Shown piece by piece: positions 1-8,520 of a stretch of DNA of 64,000 nucleotides. This DNA comes from Ruegeria halocynthiae (GTDB lineage: Bacteria; Pseudomonadota; Alphaproteobacteria; Rhodobacterales; Rhodobacteraceae). How positions within the stretch are numbered: the first letter of the stretch is position 1; each line of letters opens with the position of its first letter. The position numbers and the translations under genes were made by a program. The stretch covers positions 1,116,001 to 1,180,000 of the forward strand of contig NZ_FNNP01000001.1 of the NCBI RefSeq assembly GCF_900106805.1, written 5' to 3'. Under the pieces are notes generated by a model. That model was not told the DNA's origin. It did no database searches and was given only the letters and a program-made list of their open reading frames with translations.

Positions 1-1158
1 GTCCCAGACCTCTTTCGAGACATAGGCGAATTGCGTCATGTCCGAGTAGATCATCGTCTCGGCGGGCATCGCCTGCCTTAGCGCATCGGCCACCGGAACA
101 ATACCGGGGCGCACCGCATCCACTTCGGCCCGCCAGCGCGTACGCGCGGCACACACTTCATCTTTGGACCAACCGGTTGCCGGTTTGATCTCTTCGGCAA
201 CATGCCACAGGGCCTGAGCAAAACTCTCACCATCCGCCTGCAACTTGACCGTCGCCCTCTGGCGATCCGACAGCACCTCGGGGTCCAGATCGATGCGCAC
301 AAGCTGGGCGGAATGGCCCAGATCATGCCGCCACATATCAACTTCACCCAGTTCCGCGCCCACAACCACCACCAGATCGGCCGAGGCAATCACCTCGGCG
401 CTGCCCGGACGGGTCAGCATCGATCCGAAGTCCAGCGGATAGCCGACCCCGACAAGCCCCCGCCCGGCCGAGGTCGTGAAACAAGCCGCGCCCAGTTGGG
501 TAAGGATCTGGCGCCATAAGTTTGACCGGCACCCGCCACCGAGGATAAACAACGGCCGCCGCGCGATATTGAGCAGTGACAGAACCGGTGCCACATCCGG
601 CGGTAGCGATTTGTTGCGCAAGGCAGCTTGGTTCGGAAATGGCGCGGGTTCTGCCTCGGTTTCCAACTGCGCAATAGGGACCTGAATGTGTTTTGGCCGC
701 GGGCGCGACAGCGCAAACTCTTCAAAGGCGCGTTCGATCAGACCGTAAGCCGCCTGCGCATCACTTGCCTGACAGGACCAGTCGGCCACTGTCTCGGCCG
801 CCGCGCGCTGATCCTTCATCTGGTGCAACTGCCCCCGCCGCGTCTGCGTGTCATCCAGGCATGATGACAGCACGAGCATCGGCACCGAATCCGAATAGGC
901 CTGCCCCATCGGTGTCATGATATTGCACAACCCCGGCCCGGTGATCACATAGGCCACCCCCGGCTTGCCCGAAGCGCGCGCATAGCCGTCGGCCATGAAC
1001 CCGGCCCCCTGTTCATGCCGGGCCAGTACATGCGTGATCCCCGCCTCTTCGATGCCGCGATACATTTCCTGATTATGAACACCCGGAATACCAAAGATCA
1101 CATCGACGCCGCGATCCCTCAGCATGTGCGAGATTTGCGCCCCAAGGGGTCGTTTCAT
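1..1158 (-). CDS. ThDP-dependent enzyme, acetolactate synthase-like (partial, C-terminus outside window)
   Basis: The 386 visible residues, read on the minus strand from the ATG at 1158, form the N-terminal pyrimidine-binding domain and most of the central domain of a thiamine-diphosphate enzyme of the acetolactate synthase/decarboxylase family. The motif RHEQGAGFMADGYAR near residue 47 carries the cofactor-activating glutamate, followed by ITGPGLCN near 73. The C-terminal ThDP/Mg binding domain lies beyond base 1. The start overlaps the trkH stop by one base (TGATG), so the two are probably translationally coupled. From memory, close Rhodobacteraceae proteins are named 5-guanidino-2-oxopentanoate decarboxylase or acetolactate synthase-like; the substrate cannot be decided here. 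The family call is firm, the exact reaction is not. Confidence 0.88.
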   Translation of the reverse strand, partial: MKRPLGAQISHMLRDRGVDVIFGIPGVHNQEMYRGIEEAGITHVLARHEQGAGFMADGYARASGKPGVAYVITGPGLCNIMTPMGQAYSDSVPMLVLSSCLDDTQTRRGQLHQMKDQRAAAETVADWSCQASDAQAAYGLIERAFEEFALSRPRPKHIQVPIAQLETEAEPAPFPNQAALRNKSLPPDVAPVLSLLNIARRPLFILGGGCRSNLWRQILTQLGAACFTTSAGRGLVGVGYPLDFGSMLTRPGSAEVIASADLVVVVGAELGEVDMWRHDLGHSAQLVRIDLDPEVLSDRQRATVKLQADGESFAQALWHVAEEIKPATGWSKDEVCAARTRWRAEVDAVRPGIVPVADALRQAMPAETMIYSDMTQFAYVSKEVWD

Positions 1159-2606
1159 CAGCCTCTCCAGAATTGAACGGTAAAGATTGCGTAGACGGCA
1201 AGCAGTTCAAGCCGGCCGACCAGCATCCCAATGGTCAGCAGCCACTTGGCGCCGTCATTTAGCGCGCCGAAGTTGCCCGCAGGCCCGATCTGATCACCCA
1301 GCCCTGGCCCCACATTGGCCAGCGCGGTCGCGGCGCCTGACACGGACGTTATGAAATCCAATCCGGTCAAGGCCAGCGCCCATGACAGTACCCCCATTGA
1401 GAGCACGAAGAACATGAAGAAACTCATGACCGAGGTCAGAACATCCCGACTGATGGGCCGCCCGTCATAGCGTGGCATGAACACCCCATGTGGGGACCGA
1501 ATGCGACGGATCTGCGTTTTGATCGAGGCGAACAGCAACTGATAACGGAACACCTTTATCGAACAAGCGGTCGAACCGGCGCAACCTCCGATCAGGCCGA
1601 TCAGAAAGAACAGCATGATGGGAAAGCTGCCCCATCCCATGTAATCGACACTGGCATAGCCAGTGCCCGAAATGATTGATGTGATGTTGAACAGCGACTC
1701 GCGAAAGGCCTGTTCCCAATGGTGCGGGAAAACCGACGTCAGAAACACCGACATGACCAGGACCAGAACAATGATGGTGGCCAGAAACGCCCGGATTTGG
1801 CTGTCTTGCCACAACGAGCTTGTGTGGCCATTTGCCAGCTGCACATAACGTACAAATGGCAGCGCGGCGAGGATCATGAACACCGCCGAAGCGTATTCCA
1901 TAGGTCCCGAGAAGCGTGCAAATGAGCTGTCGTAGTTCGAAAACCCACCAGTTGCGATCGTGGTCATGGAATGAACGATCGCGTCGAAAAAGCTCATGCC
2001 GAAACCGGCATAGACCAACGCACATACCACCGTGAGAAACACGTAGATAAGCGATATCTGCCCGGCAATCTCCTGCGCGCGCGGCAGGATTTTCCCCATG
2101 GTCTCAAACCCTTCCGAGCGGAAGATCTGCATCCCTCCGACACGCAGCTCAGGCAGGAAGACCATGGCGACGACGATGATACCGATGCCGCCCAGCCATT
2201 GCAGGACACCGCGCCATAAAAGCAGGCCCTGAGGCAACTCATCGAGGCCGGAAATCACCGTCGACCCGGTGGTCGTCAGGCCCGACATCGCCTCAAAGTA
2301 GGCGTCGACAAAGCGCAACTCCGTCTCGCCTAACAGGAACGGGATGGCACCGAAGATCGGCAGCGCCACCCAGACGCCCGAGGTCAACAAAAAGGTCTGA
2401 CGGATGGTCAGCCCTTCACCCACTCCGTTCGAGCAACTCATCGCAAGAACACTGCCCGTCAAAAGAGTGATGACCGCGCTCTCAAAGAAAACGTGCCATT
2501 CGCCCCGGCCTTCGATCAAGTCGGCAAGCATCGGCAGCAGCATGGTCGCCCCAAGAATGGCGACCAGCAGACCAATTACATATCCAACCGGGCGAAGATC
2601 CATCAT
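1158..2606 (-). CDS. trkH: TrkH family potassium uptake protein
   Basis: A 482-residue inner-membrane protein, the usual TrkH length, forming the K+-translocating subunit of a Trk system. Four selectivity-filter-like P-loops are visible: TTTGST at about residue 111, IATGGFSNYDSS in the middle, ISGTGYASVD further on and ANVGPGLGD near the C-terminus, each followed by hydrophobic segments. TrkH normally works with the NAD-binding cytosolic protein TrkA, which is not in this window. Its TGA overlaps the ATG of the downstream ThDP enzyme. The start at 2606 (Met-Met) puts the first membrane segment right at the N-terminus, as expected. Confidence 0.93.
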   Translation of the reverse strand: MMDLRPVGYVIGLLVAILGATMLLPMLADLIEGRGEWHVFFESAVITLLTGSVLAMSCSNGVGEGLTIRQTFLLTSGVWVALPIFGAIPFLLGETELRFVDAYFEAMSGLTTTGSTVISGLDELPQGLLLWRGVLQWLGGIGIIVVAMVFLPELRVGGMQIFRSEGFETMGKILPRAQEIAGQISLIYVFLTVVCALVYAGFGMSFFDAIVHSMTTIATGGFSNYDSSFARFSGPMEYASAVFMILAALPFVRYVQLANGHTSSLWQDSQIRAFLATIIVLVLVMSVFLTSVFPHHWEQAFRESLFNITSIISGTGYASVDYMGWGSFPIMLFFLIGLIGGCAGSTACSIKVFRYQLLFASIKTQIRRIRSPHGVFMPRYDGRPISRDVLTSVMSFFMFFVLSMGVLSWALALTGLDFITSVSGAATALANVGPGLGDQIGPAGNFGALNDGAKWLLTIGMLVGRLELLAVYAIFTVQFWRG

Positions 2607-2657
2607 GACGGGCAGCGTTGGCGCGCCAGCACTACGGTGTCAAGCCGATGATCCGGG

Positions 2658-3347
2658 TTAGGTGTCGGATTTTGTTCCGGTCGTGGGCATCGCTGGCGGT
2701 TTGGCAGGCGCTCTGGCACGCCGCGTTGCAGGTTTGGTTTGTCCGGCGGCTGCAGTTGAGGCAGCCGTTTGCGGCGCAGGCTTGATCGGGACCGCTTTGG
2801 CAGCAACCGGTTTGGCAGCAACCGGTTTTGGCGCAGAAGCCTTTGCCGGAGCAGGTTTTGCCGAAACCACTTTTACAGCCTCTGTCTTGGGCGGGGTTAC
2901 CTTTGCCATCGCAGGCTTGGCCGTGGCAGTTTCTGCAGCTTTTGCGACGGGCTTGGCAGCGGACGCCGCTTCTGGTTTGCCCACTGCAGGCTTCGCCTTG
3001 TTCGCGGCAACTGATTTAAAAGCAATACCCGCATTAGCCGGCTCCGCCTTGGGCGCGGGCTTGGCTGCAACAGGTTTCACCTCTGGGGCCGCTTTGGGTT
3101 GCGGGGCGGCCGCTTTGGGCTTGGCCGCCGGTTTTGCGCGCTTCCGGACAGCGGGTTTTACCGGGGCCGCCTTGCGGGCGGCGGGCGCTGGTGCCTGGGT
3201 CATGGTCACCCCCTGCAGCTGCGCCATCGGCAATTCGAACGCGGCACGGGTCATGATCTGCATGATCTCCATCTGGCTGACCACTGCATAACCGGCGATA
3301 CGGATGGCTGCAGCCTGAAACTCAAGTGGTTGGGAAATCGGATTCAT
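2658..3347 (-). CDS. Ala/Lys/Pro-rich protein with histone H1-like tail; candidate PhaF-like phasin
   Basis: A 229-residue protein with two parts. Residues 1-50 are mostly hydrophobic and helical (AIRIAGYAVVSQMEIMQIM), which could lie on a lipid or granule surface. From about 53 to the end it is low-complexity Ala/Lys/Pro with repeated AAKP/KPVA units, strongly basic, like histone H1 or the DNA-binding tail of the Pseudomonas phasin PhaF. The 5' region contains a near-palindrome of the same form as those before phaP, phaR and phaC/phaZ in this window (3559-3571). Known: PhaF links PHA granules to the nucleoid. Inference: this is an analogous granule protein under PhaR control. Proteins of this composition are often misnamed antifreeze or AlgP-like. 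The ORF is sound, the function is a hypothesis. Confidence 0.75.
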   Translation of the reverse strand: MNPISQPLEFQAAAIRIAGYAVVSQMEIMQIMTRAAFELPMAQLQGVTMTQAPAPAARKAAPVKPAVRKRAKPAAKPKAAAPQPKAAPEVKPVAAKPAPKAEPANAGIAFKSVAANKAKPAVGKPEAASAAKPVAKAAETATAKPAMAKVTPPKTEAVKVVSAKPAPAKASAPKPVAAKPVAAKAVPIKPAPQTAASTAAAGQTKPATRRARAPAKPPAMPTTGTKSDT

Positions 3348-3558
3348 TGCATGTCTCTCCTGATAAAACTGATGCAGCCGGAAATCGGGTAAAGGACCCT
3401 GCCCGCCCCAATCGTCTGGGCGGATTTGCAGGTTCGCGGTGCAAGGCGTTGCACGTCCCGACTTCCTTTCAGGCGGCGCCCCCCGGAATTATCGGATGCG
3501 CAGCAGCTGCATTCAGGGGCAGACTATCGCAATTTACAGCGCAGATGCAGCATTTCCT

Positions 3559-3571
3559 GCTGCAATGCGGC
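3559..3571. promoter_or_regulatory. Putative PhaR box upstream of the Ala/Lys/Pro-rich gene
   Basis: GCTGCAATGCGGC, a 13-bp near-palindrome of the form GCTGCA-N-TGCAGC with one mismatch, lies about 210 bp upstream of the start at 3347. A half-site TGCAGCATTTC sits just beside it at 3547-3556, and another, GCTGCATTCAG, at 3506. The same half-site plus palindrome arrangement is found before phaP. Known: PhaR of related alphaproteobacteria binds TGC-rich palindromes. Confidence 0.5.
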
Positions 3572-3628
3572 AAAAAAGCGCCCATGCGGGATTTTTGATT
3601 GTTTTTCCAACAGCTTCCGCAGGCTCAA

Positions 3629-4738
3629 TCAGCCCACATGGAACAGTGTTGTAAACAAACGTGGGTCCAGGCTGGCGGATTCGAACGTCGGACCTTCGGT
3701 TAGAATCGATACCGCGTCATGGCTGTGCAAGCTTTCCTGATGGCTCGCGATCACGCGGAAGTCGCCAACATGATGATCGGCCTGCAACTCGGCACAGAAC
3801 AGACGCGCTGCATCCTCGACAAAGATTGGATTGGCGGCATTCAACTCGGCAAAGGCCTGTTCATCCTCGCGCTTGACCATCACCTGCGTCTCGGTCGGCA
3901 CCGCGCGGCGGCACAGCGCGATCATGTCCTCGAACCACAGGCAATCCGCGTTGCAATCCACCACCACGGAAATCCGCGCGACCGAGCGCTGCGAGTGCGG
4001 TGTCGCAAGTTGCCCGCGCATCGATCTTGCATGTTCGCTCAGCTCCAAAGAACACGGGCAGGTCGACGAATACACATAGTCCAGATGCATAATCTTCAGA
4101 CGCTCTCCGCCCCGCTCGACCAGTTCCAGTGCGATGTCGTAATACTGATACCCGTGCAGGCCTGAACGCAGACTTTCGATCCGATCCGGATAGGAAAACC
4201 GCATCTGAATCCGCGCGTCAAAGCTGTCAAGATCAGTCATATAGTCGTCAAGCGCGGCTTCCATCACTTCGAAGCTGAACGTGCGCTCGGCATGTTTGTA
4301 AAAGGACCGCATGATCCGGGACATGTTGATGCCCTTTTTCTCGGCCTCTAGACTGACCGAACCGGTCACCGAAGTTTCCAGCGTCAGGTCATCGCCCTTC
4401 TTGCGATGAAACCTGATCGGCAGGCGGAAATTCGAAATGCCTACATGCTGAATCTGCTGTTTCGCCCCTCGGATCAAGCTGGACGGGCCATTTTGCAGAT
4501 CGGGCAAAGTCGACTTGTAGGCTTCGTCGACCTCAAATCCTTCGGGATATACGCGCGACAGCGCCGGATAGTTCGACGGCATCAGACCTGGCACGAGCTG
4601 GGCCACAGCCGGGTCAAGCTGGTTAATCTCGGCAGCCGAGGCCGTTTTCGCCCACTCGCGCAGAACGTTCAGGGCAGCAGCAGCCTGATCGCCATCGGGT
4701 GTTTCGTCAATGTCGCGCGGATGAATGTTCATTGGCAC
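3629..4738 (-). CDS. folE2: GTP cyclohydrolase FolE2 (type IB)
   Basis: A 369-residue protein of the FolE2/MptA family, which converts GTP to 7,8-dihydroneopterin triphosphate, the first step of folate synthesis. Family features are visible: KKGINMSRIMR at 134-144, STCPCSLELSEHA with two cysteines at 227 and 229, and TPHSQRSVA around 247. FolE2 is the metal-flexible alternative to the zinc enzyme FolE and in some bacteria is induced by zinc limitation; no Zur site was identified here. The gene stands alone, transcribed toward the Ala/Lys/Pro-rich gene. The C-terminus has about 30 residues beyond the conserved core, within the family's normal range. Confidence 0.93.
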   Translation of the reverse strand: MPMNIHPRDIDETPDGDQAAAALNVLREWAKTASAAEINQLDPAVAQLVPGLMPSNYPALSRVYPEGFEVDEAYKSTLPDLQNGPSSLIRGAKQQIQHVGISNFRLPIRFHRKKGDDLTLETSVTGSVSLEAEKKGINMSRIMRSFYKHAERTFSFEVMEAALDDYMTDLDSFDARIQMRFSYPDRIESLRSGLHGYQYYDIALELVERGGERLKIMHLDYVYSSTCPCSLELSEHARSMRGQLATPHSQRSVARISVVVDCNADCLWFEDMIALCRRAVPTETQVMVKREDEQAFAELNAANPIFVEDAARLFCAELQADHHVGDFRVIASHQESLHSHDAVSILTEGPTFESASLDPRLFTTLFHVG

Positions 4739-4869
4739 GGGCCCCTTGCTAGGTCGTCCTTTATATACGACCGAGGTCTAATTAACCAGTCCGGAACGGT
4801 ACACGCGCAATAGCATCTCGAGTTGAAATCAGAGGCGGAAAACCGTCACTTTTCAACCAAAAGCGCCGC

Positions 4870-4896
4870 GATCAGGCGGATCAGCGCCGCCTGACC
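4870..4896 (-). terminator. Hairpin downstream of metZ
   Basis: On the minus strand TCAGGCGG and CCGCCTGA form an 8-bp perfect stem just after the metZ stop, with a short U-rich stretch some bases further on (CTTTTGG). It is a plausible but not textbook intrinsic terminator separating metZ from folE2. Confidence 0.45.
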
Positions 4897-4915
4897 AAAA
4901 CTTGTTATGGCTGAA

Positions 4916-6106
4916 CTAGCCCTGTGATGCCGCCAGCGCCTGTTTCAGATCGGCTAGCAGGTCGTCCGCATCCTCAAGCCCCAGCGACAGGCGTATCAGA
5001 CCCGGAGTGATGCCCAACGCGTCGCGCTGTTCATCGCTCAGGCGTTGATGCGTGGTTGTGGCCGGGTGCGTCGCAATCGACTTGGCATCACCCAGATTGT
5101 TCGAGATCACGGGGATTGTCAGCGCATTCAGGAACGCAAACGCCCCCGCCTTGCCGCCCTTGATATCCAGTGACAGAACCGTGCCACCCTTACCGCCCAG
5201 CTGAGATTGCACCAGGGCATTTTGAGCATGGGTTTTCAGGCCGGGATACAACATCCGCTCTAGCGCCGGATGATTTTCCAGGGCTTCCGCGATCTTCTGT
5301 GCGGTCTCGGTCTGTGCGTTGACGCGCAGCGCCATGGTCTCAAGCCCCTTGACCATGATCCAGGCGCTGAACGGGCTCAGCGCGCCGCCGGTATGCTTCA
5401 TATACGGCTCAACCGTGCCACGAATGAAGTCCTTGGTGCCGATGATCACCCCACCCAGTGCACGCCCCTGCCCGTCGATATGCTTGGTCGCTGAATAAAC
5501 GACCACATCCGCGCCCTGTTCGATCGCGCGCGAGAACACTGGAGTCGAGAACACATTGTCCACGATCACAACCGCATCCACCGCATGGGCCAGTTTCGAC
5601 ACGGCAGCGATATCGATCACCTCAAGCGTCGGGTTCGACATGGATTCGAAGAACACTGCCTTGGTGTCCGGCCGGATTGCGGCCTCCCACGCTGCAAGAT
5701 CGGTGCCATCCACAAAGGTCACTTCAACGCCATAACGGCACAGGATGTTCTCAAGGATATACAAACACGATCCGAACAGCGCCTTGGCCGAGACCACATG
5801 ATCACCCGCCTTCAGCATCGAGCTTAGCGCACCATTGACAGCCGCCATGCCTGAGGCGGCCGCAAACGCGTCTTCGCCCCCTTCCAGCGCGGCAATACGC
5901 TGCTCAAACATCGAGACGGTCGGGTTCCCATACCGGGCATAGATGAACTCATCCGGGCCACTTTCGATGAACCGCGCCTCGGCCTGCTCGGCGTTGTCAT
6001 AGACAAAACCCTGGGTCAGAAAGATCGCCTCACTGACTTCGTTGTACTGGCTGCGACGGATGCCGCCATGGACAGCTTGGGTGCGTTTGTTCCAGCTCTC
6101 GCTCAT
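4916..6106 (-). CDS. metZ: O-succinylhomoserine sulfhydrylase
   Basis: A 396-residue PLP enzyme of the Cys/Met metabolism family, catalysing O-succinylhomoserine plus sulfide to homocysteine (direct sulfhydrylation) in methionine synthesis. The PLP lysine is in YSATKHIDGQGR (Lys208), with the usual YARYGNPT near 56 and SGMAAVNGAL near 85. The SAM-II riboswitch upstream supports MetZ over cystathionine lyase paralogues, because this RNA class typically precedes metA, metX and metZ in alphaproteobacteria. The Shine-Dalgarno is AAAGGA, 6 bases before the ATG at 6106. Expression should fall when SAM is abundant. Confidence 0.93.
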   Translation of the reverse strand: MSESWNKRTQAVHGGIRRSQYNEVSEAIFLTQGFVYDNAEQAEARFIESGPDEFIYARYGNPTVSMFEQRIAALEGGEDAFAAASGMAAVNGALSSMLKAGDHVVSAKALFGSCLYILENILCRYGVEVTFVDGTDLAAWEAAIRPDTKAVFFESMSNPTLEVIDIAAVSKLAHAVDAVVIVDNVFSTPVFSRAIEQGADVVVYSATKHIDGQGRALGGVIIGTKDFIRGTVEPYMKHTGGALSPFSAWIMVKGLETMALRVNAQTETAQKIAEALENHPALERMLYPGLKTHAQNALVQSQLGGKGGTVLSLDIKGGKAGAFAFLNALTIPVISNNLGDAKSIATHPATTTHQRLSDEQRDALGITPGLIRLSLGLEDADDLLADLKQALAASQG

Positions 6107-6139
6107 GTCAATCCTTTCAGCCCCCGGCAGGAGGCAAAC

Positions 6140-6176
6140 AAAAAACCCCAGACGCGGCCAAGCGAAAGGGGTCTTT
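6140..6176 (-). terminator. Rho-independent terminator in the metZ leader
   Basis: On the minus strand AAAGACCCC (6176-6168) pairs with GGGGTTTTT (6149-6141), an arm of 9 pairs including one G-U, followed by a U run. It lies between the SAM-II aptamer and the metZ start, so it can act as the expression platform. The GGTC at the end of the aptamer (6186-6183) could pair with the GACC of the terminator's first arm, which would give an antiterminator when SAM is absent (inference). Confidence 0.75.
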
Positions 6177-6183
6177 CATCCTG

Positions 6184-6240
6184 ACCTTTTAGCGGTGTTG
6201 TTTAACGTGGCCCGCAATCCGGTAACAAATCGCCACTTTA
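6184..6240 (-). promoter_or_regulatory. SAM-II riboswitch (SAM_alpha)
   Basis: The minus strand reads GTGGC (6236-6232), a loop containing GATTT, ACCGG and ATTGC, the closing GCCAC (6211-6207), then GTTAAA and GCTAAAAGG (6194-6186). This order matches the SAM-II class: short P1, U-rich loop, pseudoknot, and the hallmark GCUAAAARGG 3' segment. It lies about 80 bases upstream of metZ, the expected context. Covariance-model scoring would settle it; the match in conserved unpaired positions is already strong. Confidence 0.85.
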
Positions 6241-6376
6241 TGGGGTTGCCTTTACGCCCAGGCCCGGAACACGTCAAGCCCGACACGCCCAAAGTCACGC
6301 TTTCGTAACAGACCTGCGCGCCCCCTTGCCGAACGCGCCGAAACTCTCATGATCGCTGCCAAGCTGAGGAGGTACC

Positions 6377-7066
6377 ATGATTGAGCTGTATTTCTGGCCC
6401 ACACCCAACGGCTGGAAAGTGTCCATCGCTTTGGAAGAGATGGGCCTGCCCTACAAGACCCACCTGATCAATATCGGCAAGGGCGACCAGTTCGACCCTG
6501 AATTTCTGAAGATATCTCCTAATAACCGGGTGCCTGCCATCGTTGATCCAAACGGCCCGGACGGCGCACCGGTATCGGTTTTTGAAAGCGGTGCAATCCT
6601 GATGTACCTTGCCCGCAAGACCGGGCGCTTCTACGGCAAATCCGAGCGTGACCGGATCGCAGTCGAAGAGTGGCTGATGTGGCAAATGGGCGGCGTTGGC
6701 CCCATGGCTGGACAGGCACATCACTTCCTGAAATACGCCCCCCAACTAGACCCGCCACAGGACCTGCCCTATCCAAAAGATCGCTACCGCTCTGAGGTCG
6801 GGCGCCTATACGGCGTCCTCGATCGGAGGTTGGCCAAGAACGAATACGTCGCGGGCGATTTCTATTCCATCGCTGACATGTCAATCTGGGGCTGGGCCAG
6901 CCTGTGGGAAGGGCAACAGCAGGTGTTGGAGGACAAACCCCATTTCGCCCGGTGGATAGACATGATGAGCGCCCGCCCCGGCGTTCAGGCAGGTCGAGCT
7001 TTATACGCCGAGTTGCGTGGAGATCATCGGGACCAGAAATCGCAAGGCGTTTTGTTCAATCGATAG
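6377..7066 (+). CDS. Glutathione S-transferase family protein, YfcG/Ure2-like
   Basis: A 229-residue protein with an N-terminal thioredoxin-like domain (LYFWPTPNGWKVSIALEE; NNRVPAIVDP; SVFESGAILMYLA) and a C-terminal all-helical domain with DFYSIADMSIWGW, where the helix N-cap Asp is conserved. The TPNGWK motif at 8-13 is that of the YfcG/Ure2-like group, which are glutathione-dependent disulfide oxidoreductases, not classical detoxifying transferases. GAGGAGGT at 6366-6373 is a strong ribosome site for the ATG at 6377. It is divergent from metZ. Confidence 0.88.
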   Translation: MIELYFWPTPNGWKVSIALEEMGLPYKTHLINIGKGDQFDPEFLKISPNNRVPAIVDPNGPDGAPVSVFESGAILMYLARKTGRFYGKSERDRIAVEEWLMWQMGGVGPMAGQAHHFLKYAPQLDPPQDLPYPKDRYRSEVGRLYGVLDRRLAKNEYVAGDFYSIADMSIWGWASLWEGQQQVLEDKPHFARWIDMMSARPGVQAGRALYAELRGDHRDQKSQGVLFNR

Positions 7067-7127
7067 CTACTCCGGCTCTGTTTTGCCCCTCCTTTGGGTA
7101 GGGCCATCATTCGAAAAGGGATTGAAC

Positions 7128-7961
7128 ATGCTCCAGCCGGGTTTGAGCAGATGGATTTGGGCCGTCTGCATTGTCGGTATCGCGCTCACCGCCGCCGGCT
7201 TGATGTGGACCCAGCGCGGACCCAGTTGGGCCAACAAGCTGTTTCTGGAACGTATGACTTGGCCCGAGGTGCATGCAGCGCTTGAAGGCGGCTATAAAAC
7301 GGTCATCATACCGACCGGCGGAACCGAACAGAATGGCCCTCATGTTACATTGGGAAAACACAATGTCGTTGTCGAACATACAAGTCGGGAAATTGCCAAA
7401 AAACTGGGGAATACACTGATCGCACCGGTGATCCGATATGTACCCGAGGGCGAAGCAGCTCCCAACCCCACAGGTCACATGCTCTGGCCGGGAACGATTT
7501 CATTGCCCGATCCTGTCTTTCAACAGTTGCTCGAGGCAACGATCCGAAGCCTGGCCTCTCACGGGTTCGATGAAATTCTGCTGATCGGCGACAGCGGAGG
7601 AAATCAAGCAGCTCAATCCCGTGCCGCCACTGCAATGAACCTTGAGTTCGCGAATACCGGTGTTACCGTTCAGCACGTCTCCGACTATTATGAGAGCAAT
7701 GGCCAGATCGCGTTTCTGAAAGCTCAGGGCTTCAGCGTCGAGCAAATAGGAAACCATGCCGCGCTGCGTGACACGTCCGAGCTTTTGTATGTCAAAGCGG
7801 GTGAGGTTGGTCGCTCGGAAACCCCGGTACCTTCGGGTTGGAGAGCAGGTTTCGATGGCCGACCTGACCTCGCGACTCAAGCGATCGGCAAGGCTATGAT
7901 TCTCCTTAAAGTTAACGCCGCACTGGAACAGATCCATCGCAAGAGAGACGAAAATTCATAA
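7128..7961 (+). CDS. Creatininase-family amidohydrolase with N-terminal membrane anchor
   Basis: From the ATG at 7128 (preceded by AAAAGGG) the protein has 277 residues. Residues 8-25 (IWAVCIVGIALTAAGLMW) form a signal peptide or anchor, so it should act in the periplasm. The rest matches the creatininase fold: IIPTGGTEQNGPH supplies the metal-binding Glu and His, LLIGDSGGNQ replaces the usual GNGGN loop, and NHAALRDTSELLYV holds the second His and Glu. Typical family members are cytoplasmic and carry EQHGPHLP; this one has EQNGPHVTLG, a known exported variant type. The substrate is unknown. The open frame extends 37 codons upstream but the anchor and ribosome site favour 7128. Confidence 0.78.
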   Translation: MLQPGLSRWIWAVCIVGIALTAAGLMWTQRGPSWANKLFLERMTWPEVHAALEGGYKTVIIPTGGTEQNGPHVTLGKHNVVVEHTSREIAKKLGNTLIAPVIRYVPEGEAAPNPTGHMLWPGTISLPDPVFQQLLEATIRSLASHGFDEILLIGDSGGNQAAQSRAATAMNLEFANTGVTVQHVSDYYESNGQIAFLKAQGFSVEQIGNHAALRDTSELLYVKAGEVGRSETPVPSGWRAGFDGRPDLATQAIGKAMILLKVNAALEQIHRKRDENS

Positions 7962-8050
7962 CGCCCAAGTTCGCGAGTGCAGATGCAAGGAGAACAAAAA
8001 AGGAATTCACGCCAGGAAAGTCTATGCAGTATGCGTTGAGTCGCAAATGA

Positions 8051-8440
<390 letters not shown>

Positions 8441-8520
8441 TGCATCCCCATGCGCCGCGTCCACCGGTTCGCCAGTGGCAAAACCTGACACGCGGCGCAG
8501 TTCTAATGTTGTGCGCGTAG

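Noticed and set aside
3655-3700. GGATTCGAAC-like sequence resembling a tRNA T-arm
   Set aside because: It lies inside the 3' coding end of folE2 and no acceptor stem or anticodon arm can be folded around it.
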